Below are positions 51,201 through 63,200 of a stretch of DNA of 64,000 bases, piece by piece; position 1 is the stretch's first letter, and each line of letters opens with the position of its first letter. Source of the DNA: Massilia sp. PAMC28688 (GTDB taxonomy: Bacteria; Pseudomonadota; Gammaproteobacteria; Burkholderiales; Burkholderiaceae_D); contig NZ_CP080378.1 of the NCBI RefSeq assembly GCF_019443445.1, positions 5,146,001 to 5,210,000 on the forward strand, written 5' to 3'. The notes beneath the pieces were generated by a model. It did no database searches, was not told where the DNA came from, and saw only the letters and a list, made by a program, of their open reading frames with translations. The position numbers and the translations under genes are program-made.

Positions 51201-54200
51201 CCCGGGCCAGGTGGGCACTCAGTTGCCTGAGGGTGGGATGGCTGTAGATCAGGGTAGCCTCGATCGCCGTGCCGTACCGCTCATTGATCTTGCGCACCCA
51301 TGTCACGCCGCTGACGGAATCGAGTCCGAGATCGACAAAGTCGATGGCGTCGTCAATTTCCTCGGGACGCATCTGCAGTTCGTCGGCCAGCAGCGCGCGC
51401 AGGCCTGCCAGCATGTCGGCCGCCGCCCCTGGCTGGATACGGGGCGACGCTACAGGTGCAGGCGCCGGCGGAGCCGCTTGTGGTGCAGGCACCGCCACAT
51501 TTGACGCCTGCTGGCGCAGATGCTGGGCAAACTGCCTGAGCGTCGGATGGCTGTAGATGAGCGTGGCCTCGATAGCCAGTCCGAACTGCTCGTTGATCTT
51601 GCGGACCCAGGTCACACCGCTCACCGAATCGAGTCCCAGGTCAATGAACTCGATATCCTCACCAACGTCGGCGCTCGCCATTTGCAGCTCGTCCGCCAGC
51701 AGGCGCCTGAGGCCTTCCAGCAGGTCAGCCCCGGCATCCCGGGCCGGCGCAAGCGGCGCCTGAACCGGGGCAGCCGTGGCCGGCACGGCGGCAGCGTCAG
51801 GCTGTGCGAAGCGGCTGCGGATGCGCGCGAGCGTGTCGTCCCTGCCCACAAAGGTCCGCTCGTGCATGTCGAGCTCACGCTTGTAGGTGTCCTCCATGGC
51901 CGCCCGCGTGGCCGCTGCGAATTCGTCCTTGAGCGCAATCAGCAGGCCGCGCGGCAGGCCTGCAATGGCGCGTGCCATGGCCAGCGCCGCCTCTAGCACC
52001 TGGTCCTGGCGCAGCACAGGCAAGGCCATGCCGCGCTCGCGCAGGGTGCGGCCAGTGTACTGCTGGCCAGTGAGCATGGTTTCGCGCGCCAGGTCCATGC
52101 CAATGCGCTCGCCAAAGATGCGGGTCGCGCCCGCGCCCGGGGTGAACCCGTAGTTCATGTAGGGGCTGAAGTATTCGCTGCGCTCGCTGAACAGGGTCAG
52201 GTCGGCAAACATGCCCAGTGCCCAGCCGGCGCCGATTCCGTGGCCCTGCATCGCCGCCACCACCGGCAGACGGCAGCGCAGGGGCAGTTCAAAGATAGGC
52301 CGGTCGGTAAAGCGCACCGCGCCAGCCTGGATCGCCAGCAGGTTTTCCCGCGTTCCGCCGCTGGCAAAATAGTTGTCGTACCCTGTCAGGACCACGCTGC
52401 GGTAGGCAGGCGTCGCGTCGATGTGGGCAAATACCTCCGTCATGCCTGCTACCAGGTCCTCGGAGAACATGTTGCGCGCGCCGCGATCCTCCATGTGCAC
52501 GGCAATCACGCCACCCGGATGCACGATTGCCCGCACCGCGCCAGAGCGCAGGGCCACGGCGCCGGGAGCTGCGTCAGGCACTGCGGCAGATGCCATGGGC
52601 GGCGCAGCGTGCAGGGCGGCGAAGGACAGCGGCTGGCGCCACCAGGCCAGCGCGTCGGCCGGCACGCGCGCCCAGCCACGGGCCGCCTGCAGGGCAGCGT
52701 CCATGGTCCGGCCACGTGGGGCAATGGCCAGCGTGGCGCCGTGGCGCCGCAGTTCGGATGCATTGAGCAGCCGGCGCTCGAACAGGAACTGTCGTGCCAG
52801 CACCGGACCGAAGCGGCGCGAGCAGGCCGCCACGGCCATCGCGGCCGGGCCGGAATCCTGCCATTGCAGCACAGCGGCGTCGAGTGCCAGCACGGCGTCG
52901 TCGGCCAGCACGCAGGCGTCGCAGTGCTGGGCGATGAAGCACGCCAGGCCATGTGCGCCCCGGTCCAGCATGGCGATGGCGGGCATCGGCAAGGCGAGCA
53001 GCTGGCGGCACAGGTCGGGCACGGCGCCGCCTTCGCGGTCCTGCACGGCCAGGAAGCCATCGAGTTCACTGGCCAGGATCAGCGCGCGGTAGTGCGGCGC
53101 CCCGGCCGCGTGGGCCAGCAGCGCGGACAGCTCCGCCAGCAGCGCGGCACCATCGGACGCCGCTGCGGCAGCGCCCACGGTCACCAGCAGCACCGTGCCG
53201 CTGGCGTCCGGCAGCTCGGCCGCCTGCGCGCGAATCCATGATCCGCTCCAGGTTTCCTCGCCGGTGCCGGCATCGGCCAGTACTGGCACCGGCGCCGGCA
53301 GGCGGGGCGCCAGCGCTGCAGCCAGCGGGGCCAGGTTGCGCGCCAGGTGGGTCTTGAGCAGCTGCAGTGCGTCCAGCGGTTTGTCTGCCAGCCGCTGCGC
53401 CAGTGCCGAGGCGAATGGCATGACATCCTGCGGCGCCATGACCGGGAAAGTCCAACCGGCTTCGTGGAAGTCGCTGCCGCTGCCCTGGCGGGCCAGGCAT
53501 GCCAGGTCGAGCGCGCGCGAGCGGCCAAAGCGTTCGGCAAGCAGGTGCAGTTCGGGCAGCGCGGGCACAGTATTGTCGTTGTCGGCGGTGTAACCATACC
53601 AGGCCTGGCTGCTGCCCACCATGAAGTCGCACAGGGCGCCCACCAGCAGGCCCAGGCCCGTGGCGTCGCCCTGCATGACCGCAATGGTGGCCTGGGGCAT
53701 GGATGCGAGCGCGTCAAACAGCCCAAGCGAGGCGGCGCGATTGAAGCTGTCCGCGCTCCCGCGCAGGAAAACCTGCTCGGTCCCACGCAGCATCAGGACC
53801 TTGGCGCCGGGCGCAGAGCGCACGCGGGCCAGGGCGGCCATCAACTGCTCCAGCAGCGCGGCACTTGCCGCGTTGACGCCGTCGGCAGTGGCCAGCGTTA
53901 CGCCGAACACCCCGGCGCCGTGGTCGAACAACGCGACCGGGCCGCCGGATTCGTCGTGCAGCGCGGCGTCGGCCGGGGCCAGCGTCAGCTGCGGCTTGCC
54001 CCGCGTCGTGCGCGGCTGCGTCAGCGAGGCCACCGCCGCGTGCGGATCGCGCAGTGCCACGTCGCGCGGTTTGGCCAGTGCCACCGTGCGCGCCTGCGCG
54101 GCCGGCGCAAGGGCCGCCAGCTTCAACGCAACCGGCACCGGCTGCGCCAGTTCGGCCATGCTCTCTGCCTCGGGCGCCACCGCCAGGGTGTGCCACTGGT

Positions 54201-57200
54201 GCTGCACCCGCGTCATCTGCACGCAGACATTGCCGGCGCTGTCGCACAGGTCGATATCAAAGACCACAATGCCGCTATCCTGATCGTGGCCTGGTGACAG
54301 GCGCACCCAGGCCAGCATCTGGGCAGTGCATGGACGCACGCTGCGCAGCGATTCGATGGCAAAGGCGGCCAGGCGAGCCATGGCAGCAGGCGCCAGCGCC
54401 ATGGCGCAGGCCTGGATTGCTGCGTCCAGCAGGATCGGGTGCAGGATGAACGATGCCGCTCCGGCTTCCACTTCGGCCGGCAGGCGCAGGCGGGCGAGCG
54501 CCTGCCCTTCCCCGCGCGCCAGGCCCTCGAGCGCCTGCTGGCCCTCGCTGTAATCCAGGCCCCAGCCGCGCAGCTCCAGGTAGAGCGCGTCCCGGCCAAT
54601 CCAGCCGCCGTCCATCTGCTGTTCGAGCGCTGTCAGGGCCAGTGGGGACGCGTCGGCGTCAGCATAGGCGCCCCGTCCCTGGCAAATCACCTGCTGGTCG
54701 CCAGAGTCGGCCATGGTGTAAATATCAAATTCGATGGCGCCGTCGGCAGCATCCTGCAGGCCGATGCCAAGGACACAGGCACCATCGGTGACCAGATCCG
54801 GGGTCCACACCACTTCGGCCAGTTCCAGCACGCGTCCCGGTATTGCCTCCACCGCCAGGCTGATTGCCTCGCGTGCCATTTCGAGGCAGGCGGCGGCGGG
54901 CAGTGACCTGCCGCCGTCCGCCAGGCCGGCTGCGCCATGGCGCTGGACCATGAACAATTCGCGGCCGTCGAACCAGCTGGTGTAATTCTGTTCATTGAGC
55001 CTGGACGTATTCGCGTGCAGCAGCGGATGGAGCACGCCACTGCGCACCGCACCCGTGCCGGCTTCCGTGTCCACCCAATAACGGTCGGTGGCAAACGGAT
55101 AGGCAGGCAGGCTGACCCGCTGTGGCCGGCCGTTGGTGTACAGCGCGTTCCAGTCCACTTCCAGGCCCTGCGACCACAACTCGAGCAGCTTGCCGAACTT
55201 GCCCCGCGCGATCCACTGGCCGATGGCCTGCTGCATGTCCTCGTCCTGACTGATCAGGCCCATGCCATCGCGGCTGCGTCTGGCCTTGCCGACAAACAGA
55301 TACTGCCCTTCCTGGTCTTGCAGATAGGCTTGCAGACTCTCCCTGAGCTGAGCTGCGTCATCGGCCAGTATACCCAGCCGTTCATCCATGGCTTCGCGGC
55401 CCACCTGCAAGGTGCAGGCCACACCGGCCAGGTCCAGCGCCGCCCCCTGGCCTTCCACGTACGTGAGCAGGTCCTGGGCTTTCTGGCGCAGCTGCCCGGC
55501 AGTGCGGGCCGAGAGCACGAATACCGTCTGCGCCGCCGTGGCCGCGCGCTGCGGCCTGTGTTCAGGGTGCTGCCGGTGCTCGCGCACGATCAGGTGCGCA
55601 TTGGAGCCGCCGGCCCCGAACGACGACAGACCGGCGATGCGCTCGACCTGGCGCCCGTCAACCGTTGGCCGCTCCCAGCTGGTGAGGCTGCGGTTGACCA
55701 CGAACGGTGTCTGGTCAAAGTCGATATGCGGATTGAGGGTGGCGGCGTGCAGGGAAGCCGCAATCTCGCCGTGCCGCATCTGCAGCAGCACTTTCATGAG
55801 GCCCGCGATGCCGGCGGCCGACTCGCAGTGGCCGATGTTGGACTTGGCCGAACCAATCCGGCAGTAGCCTTTTTCCTGCGTGTGCTGGCCAAATGCCTTT
55901 GCCAGCGCCGCGATCTCGATCGGATCGCCAAGTTTGGTGCCGGTGCCGTGCGCTTCGACATAGCTGATGTGGCGTGCGTCGACGCCGGCATCGGCCAGGG
56001 TACGCGCGATCGCGCCGCTCTGTGCCTGTGGATTGGGGACCGTATAGCCGTTGGTCTTGCCGCCATGATTCAGGCTGGAACCGAGGATCACGCCGTGGAT
56101 GGTGTCGCCATCGCGCTCGGCTTCGGACAGGCGCTTGAGCAGCACCACGCCCACTCCTTCGCCGGGAATATAGCCGTCGCCGCCCTCGCCAAAACTCTGG
56201 CAGTGCCCATCGCTGGAGATGAACTGGCCCGCCGACAGGGTTTGGTACTTCTGGGGATGGATGGTGACGTTCACCCCACCGGCCAGCGCCATGTCGGTGC
56301 GGCCATGGCGCAGGTCCTGGCACGCCAGGTGAATGGCGGTGAGCGACGATGAGCACATGGTATCAATCGCCATGCTCGGGCCGTGCAGGTTCAGTGCGTA
56401 CGAGACGCGGTTGGCGATGCTGGCCGATATGCTGGAAATTGGCAGGTCGGCCCCGCCGGCGCCGGTACCAGCTCCCAGCAGCTGGTACTGGCTGTACATG
56501 ACACCCGCATACACACCCACCTGCCCCGGCAGATCACCCTCGCGCGGCAGCTGCAGCGCGGCGCGCGTGTAGCCGGCATCTTCCATCGCCATCCAGGAGT
56601 GCTGCAGGAACAACCGTTCCTGCGGGTCGATCTGGTGCGCTTCGCGCGGGGAGATGTTGAAAAACAGTGGGTCGAATTCATCCACACCCTCGATGAAGCC
56701 GCCCCACTTGCTGTAGTGGCGTCCCTGCTCGCTGCGGTCGGCACTGTAATGCTCGCGCCAGTTCCAGCGGGCCGGGGGCACTTCGGTCACGCAATCGAGA
56801 CCATCGCGCAGATTGCGCCAGAAGGCATCAAGGTCGCGCGCCTGCGGATAGCGTCCGCTCATGCCGATGATGGCGATGGGCTCCTCGCGCCGTGGGCTGG
56901 CTGTGGCAGGCAGGTCGCGCCCGCGCAGGCGCCCCGCCCTGCGCGGCGGTGGCGCCGGCAGCACGGGCGCACTGGCCGGTGGCGCCGCTGCCTGCGGCTG
57001 GGCGGCAAACGCCGGGCGCGCGAACATGGCCGCCAGCACGGCGCCATGCTCCTGCCCAAAATAGTCCGCCAGCGCGGCCAGGGTCTGGTACTCGAACAGC
57101 AGCGTCTTGGACAGCGAGCCAAAATCCTTTTCCAGCATGCGCACCAGCGTCATGGCCAGAACGGAATCCATGCCGTACGCTTCCAGCGGCGACTGCACGT

Positions 57201-60200
57201 CGATCCGGCTGGCAGGCAGGTGCAGCACGGCGGACAGCTGGCGGCGCAGATAATCCTGGGCCTGTTCCTGGAGTGCGCCGCCCGCCGCAGGTGCTGCTGC
57301 CGCCACGGCAGCGCTCGCAGGCGCCGCCGCTTGCAGTTCCATGGCGCCTTGCGCCAGCAATCGCTGCAGCTTGCGGGCGTCGCCCTGGAGGACCATGACC
57401 TGGGCCTGGTCCTGAGCCAGGGCACCATAAAAGGCCTGCAGACCTTCGGCGGCCCGCAGCGGCTGCATGCCGAGTTCACGCAGGTAAGCCAGGCTGGCGT
57501 CATCCACGCCCATGCCGCCCTGTTCCCACAGCGGCCAGTTGATGGACACCGTGCGGCCGTGGCGCTGGCCGCGCGCGGCCAGCTCGTTACGGTAGGCCGC
57601 ATACTGGTCCATGAAACCATTGGCACTGGCGTAGTCGGCCTGGCCGGTGTTGCCCAGGGCCGAGGCCACCGACGAGAACAGGACCATGAAGTCCAGGGTC
57701 AGGCCCGCGCTGGCCAGGTCAAGATGGACGGTACCGGCCACCTTGGGCCCGAGCACGGCCGCAAAGTCGGCCACCGTCTTTTTGAGAATGAAGTTGTCGG
57801 CCACCTGACCTGCGCTGTGCACGATACCATCCAGGCGTCCGAGCGCCTGGCAGATGCCGCCCACCATGGCCTGCACTTGCGCAGGGTTTTCCAGGTCCAC
57901 CTGGCGATAATGCACGCGCCCGGCCGCACCGAGGGCGTCGAGCTGTCCCTGGCGCTCGCCATCGAGCGCTGCGCGTCCGCTCAGCACGACCTGCGCGCCT
58001 GTTGTGCGGGCCAGGATCTCGCGCGCGAACAGCAGGCCAAGGCCGCCCATGCCGCCGCTGATCAGGTACACGCCATCGTCACGGAAAGCCACGGGCCAGC
58101 CGGCCCCGCTCCAGGGCTGCTCCTGCCAGCGCTGCACTTCGCGCCGGCCACGCCGGTAACGTACCAGCGCCGCCGTTCCCAGTTCCGGCGCCAGTTGCTG
58201 CGCCAGCGCGGCGCTGCTGGTGCCCGCTTCCACCAGCACCAGTTGCCCTGCCAGTTGGGGATTTTCCAGCGACGCGGTACGCAGCAGGCCCGCCAGGCCA
58301 GCCAGCAGCACCTCGTCACCACGGTCCGCCACAACCACCTGCACCAGCGTGCGTCCCTGCAGCTTTGCCTGCAGCAGCGCCTGTATCTGGGCGAAGCAGG
58401 CAGCGGCCTGCACCTGGTAGCGCGCGGCGGCGCCCTGCACACCGGCCGCCAGATGGCGGCAGCTGGCCGCCAGTACCCGTTCCATGAGCGCGGCGTCGAT
58501 CCCGGGCATGTCGAGCAGCCACACATGGCGCTTCTGCACGGGCAGTGCGGCTTCCACAGGCGCGGCCTGCCACACCGGCGCGGCCCAGGCAATGGCCGGC
58601 ATCGCCGCCTGCACCGGGCGCACGGTCAGACCACGCATGGCCACGCATACCTTCCCGTGCTCTTCGCACAGGTCAATGTCCAGTTTTAACATGCCGGCGC
58701 TGGAACCTGGCGCATGGCGCACCCACGCCCTCACCTGCGGCGGACAGGCAGACTCGATGCGCACCGATTCCAGCGCAAACGGCAGCAGCAGCTGCGGCGC
58801 GCCGCCCGGCTCCCCGGCCAGCGCCATGCAGGCTTGCAGGGCCCCGTCCATCAGGCTTGGATGCAGCAGATAGGCACCATCCATACCGGCCTGCGGCGGC
58901 AGATCGAGGACGGCCAGCACTTCACCACCGTCGGTGGCCACGCTCTGGAGCGCGCGATGCGCGGCGCCGTACTCCAGGCCCACTTCGTGCAGGGCGGCGT
59001 AAAAGGCGTCGCCTGTCACCATGCGGCCCTGCACGCGCTGGGCGACGGCGTCGAGATCCACCACCGCGGACGCGGCGGCGGCTGGAGCGGCGCGGCCGTG
59101 GCAATGCACGGTTTCTTCGCCGTCGGCTCCTTCGCTGTAGATTTCGAAATCAATGCCGTCCGCGCCAGCCTGCAGCGCGATACTGACCTTGATTCGCCCG
59201 TGCACCGTCAGCGGCGTTGCCCATACCGTGTGGCTGATCTCCAGCACGGCACTGCCCTGCTCCGGCAGCGCCAGACGGACAGCTTCGCGGGCCATTTCCA
59301 GGTACGCGACTGCGGGCAGCACCTTGTGGGCGAGCGGACCATCGAGCCGCACCTGGTGGTCGGCCAGGAAGAACTCCCGGCCGTCAAACCAGCTGCTGTA
59401 GCGCTGACCCAGCAGGTCCGAGGTATTGGCATGCAAGAGCGGATGCAGCACCGTGGCCAGCCCGCTGCCGCGGCGTGCAGTGTCCACCCAGTGGCGCTCG
59501 CGTGCAAATGGATAGGCCGGCAGGCGCACCCGGGCCGGTTTGCCGCCTGCGTACAGCGTATTCCAGTCCAGATCCAGGCCGCGTACCCACAGCTCGAGCA
59601 GCTTGCCAAACTTGTGGCGGGCGACCCACTTGCCGATCGCTTCGCGCATGTCTTCATCATCGCCAAACATTTCCACCGCGCCGCGCCGTACCTGGCCGTG
59701 CCAGGTATCCTCGCCATCGCGCTCGCCTGCCAGGAATGCGCGCAGGCGCTCCTGCAGCTGGGCGCCGTCACTGGCCAGCATCGCAAGCCGCTCGTCCATG
59801 GCCTCGCGCCCGACCTGAAGCGTGAATGCCAGGCCAGCCAGGTCAAGCGCGCCGCCCTGCTGCTCCACGTAGGCCAGCAGGTCCTGCGCTTTCTGGCGCA
59901 GCTGTTCGGCGGTACGTGCCGACAGCAGGAAAACGACCTGCGCCGCCGAAGCAGGCACGCTGGGCGCGCGCGGCCGGTATTCCTGCACGATCATGTGGGC
60001 GTTGGAGCCGCCCGCGCCAAATGAGGACAGGCCAGCTATGCGGTCAACCTCGCGCCCATCCACCACCGGCCGCTCCCACGCCATCAGGCTGCGGTTGACG
60101 ACAAACGGGGTCTTGTCAAAATCGATATGCGGATTGAGGGTGTCAGCGTGCAGGGACGCGACGATTTCGCCATGGCGCATCTGCAGCAGCACCTTCATCA

Positions 60201-63200
60201 GGCCCGCAATGCCGGCGGCCGACTCGCAATGCCCGATGTTGGACTTGGCCGAACCGATGCGGCAGTAGCCCGTCTGCTGCGTGTAGCGGGCAAATGCCTT
60301 GGCCAGGGCTGCAATTTCGATCGGGTCGCCCAATTTTGTGCCGGTGCCGTGCGCCTCCACGTAGCTGATGTGGCGGGCGTCCACCCGCGCCTCGGCCATG
60401 GTGCGGGCAATGGCGCTGCTCTGGGCCTGCGGGTTGGGCACCGAATAGCCGCCCACCTTGCCGCCGTGGGTCAGGCTGCTGCCCAGGATAACGCCGTAGA
60501 TGGTGTCGCCGTCGCGCTCCGCCTCCGACAGGCGCTTGAGTACCACTACGCCCACACCCTCGCCAGGAATGTAGCCGTCGCCGCCTTCGCCAAAGCTCTG
60601 GCAGTGGCCATCGCTGGAAATGAACTGGCCGGCCGAGAGCATCAAGTATTTCTGCGGGTGGATCGTGACGTTCACGCCGCCGGCAATGGCCATGTCGGTC
60701 CGACCGAGCTTGAGGTCCTGGCAGGCCACATGGATGGCAGTGAGCGACGAGGAGCACATGGTGTCGAGCGTCATGCTCGGGCCGTGCAGGTTAAGTGCGT
60801 ACGAAACGCGATTGGCAATACTGGCAAAGCTGCCGAACAGCGGCAGTCCTTGTCCGGACACCCCGGCTTCTGCACCAAACAGCTGGTATTCGCTGTACAT
60901 CACGCCGGCGTAGACGCCCACCTGCCCGGGCAGGTCGCCGTCGCGCGGCAGCTGCAGGCCGGCGCGGGTATAGCCGGCATCTTCCATCGCCATCCATGCA
61001 TGCTGCAGGAACAGGCGCTCCTGCGGGTCGATGTTGCGCGCCTCACGCGGCGAGATGTTAAAGAACAGGGGATCGAATTCGTCCACGCCCTCAATGAAAC
61101 CACCCCACTTGCTGTAGTGGCGGCCCTCTTCGGTACGGTCGGCGCTGTAATGGTCGCGCCAGTTCCAGCGTTCGGGCGGCACTTCAGTCACGCAGTCCAG
61201 CCCATCGCGCAGGTTGCGCCAGAACGCATCCAGGTCGCGCGCCTGCGGATAGCGTCCGCTCATGCCGACAATCGCGATCGCCTCGCCCGCGTCCGGCGCT
61301 TTCGCTGACGCTTCGGACGGCTGCGGCACCAGGCGCGTGGCATGCAAGCGCCCGGCGCTGCGCGCTTGCTGCGCCACCGCGGCCACCGGCGTGCTGCCCA
61401 GCGCCTTTGCCACGGCGCCGCTGTAATCGGCCAGCAGGCGGTCAAGCACCGCCTTCAGGGTCGGATGCTCGAAGAAAAAGGTGGGCGACAGGGCGACGCC
61501 GAGGCGCTGGTTGACCAGTGCGGTCAGCTCCGTCAGGCTGATCGAATCGAGGCCATAGCGGCCAAGTTCGCGCTGTTCGTCGAGTTCATCGGGGGGCGAC
61601 TTGAGCAGGCGCCCCACCATGCCGCGCAGCAGGCGGCGCAGTTTGTCGCGCAGTGCCCCTTCGTCAGCGGCCGGCGCCGCGGCGTCGTTATCGACCTCTT
61701 TCGGCGCAATGGCGGCTGCGGCGATGAGGCCAGCGGCACCACCGGCCGCCATCCAGGCGCGCACCGGCTGCGCTTGACCATGCATGACCAGCGTCTGCCC
61801 GGCGTCGCTGGCGAGCGCCTGGTAGAACGCCGTGATGCCTTGTGCGGGCGGCAGGGCATGCAGGCCCTGGCTGTTCAAGAGACGCAAGACGGATGCATCC
61901 ACCCCCATGCCGCCCTGCTCCCACAGCGGCCAGTTGATCGACACAATGGCCCGTGGCTGGCCAGCTGCTGCGCACTGGGCATTGCGCCAGTCCGCGTAGC
62001 GGTCCATGAAGGCATTGGCGGCGCCGTAGTCTGCCTGCCCGGCATTGCCCAGCGCGCCCGAGGTGGACGACATGCACACCAGCCAGTCAAGCATGCTGTC
62101 GCTGGCCTGCGCCAGGTTGACCAGGCCCGCCACCTTGGGACCGAACACATTGTCCAGGCGCGGCGCACTGCGCGAGGCCAGCAAGCCATCCTCGATCACC
62201 CCGGCGCCATGGATAATGCCGTGCAGTGCGCCGAAATCACGCTTGATTGACCGTAGCAGCACGCTGGCCTGGGTGGTGCTGGCCACGTCGGCCTGGCGAT
62301 AGACGGCGCGCACACCTTCCGTTTCCAGCTGCGCCAGGACAGCGCGGCCTGCATCTTCCAGAGCGCGGCGCCCGCTGAGCACCAGCGTGGCACCCTTGAC
62401 CCTGGCGGCGATCTCGCGCGCGAACATGATGCCCAGTCCTCCGAGGCCGCCCGTCAGGAGGTACACGCCCTGCTCGCGCCACGGCAGCCCGGCCGGCGCC
62501 GGCGCCGCGGCTTCCTGCCATGCTTCTTCCATGACCTGGCCGTCGGCGCAGCGCAGCATGACCGCGCGCGCGGCCGCGCACTGGCGCAGCTGTCCTGCCA
62601 GTTCCGTGCCAGTCGCCGCTGAGCTCTGCACGACCTGCCCCACCAGCTGCCCCTGCTCGATGCGCGCCGATTTGATCATGCCTGCCAGGCCCGCGAACAC
62701 GGCGCCCTCGCCGTCCGCCGGCAGTACCAGCTGCACCAGAACCGGGGCTGCGGGACGGCTTGCGGCCAGCGCGTGCAGCTGCGCCCACAGCTGTTCGGCG
62801 CATGCCTGGTAGCGTGCCGCCAGCGTGCCCTGCGCATTGAGGGCAATGCAGCGCGCGCCGCTGGCCCGGGCCAGGGCTGCAGGATCGATGCTGTCCATCC
62901 CGCACAGCAGGACCAGATGCTGGTCCGTGACGGGCGTGGCCGCTGCGTTGTCCAGCGCCGCCGGGCGCCATTGGCGGCGCCACAGCGAAGTAGCTTTCTC
63001 CTCGCGCGGCGCGCTGCTGCGCACGCTCATGCCGCGCATTTCCACGCACACGCGGCCGCTGTCGTCGCACAGGTCGATGTCGAATTTTTCAACGGCCGCG
63101 CCGCTGCCCTGGCTGCGCCGGCAGGCCGCCCACATGGAAGGGCTGAGCGGCGCCAGCACCGCCACGCGCTCGATCGCATAGGGCAGCGCAAATACGCCAT

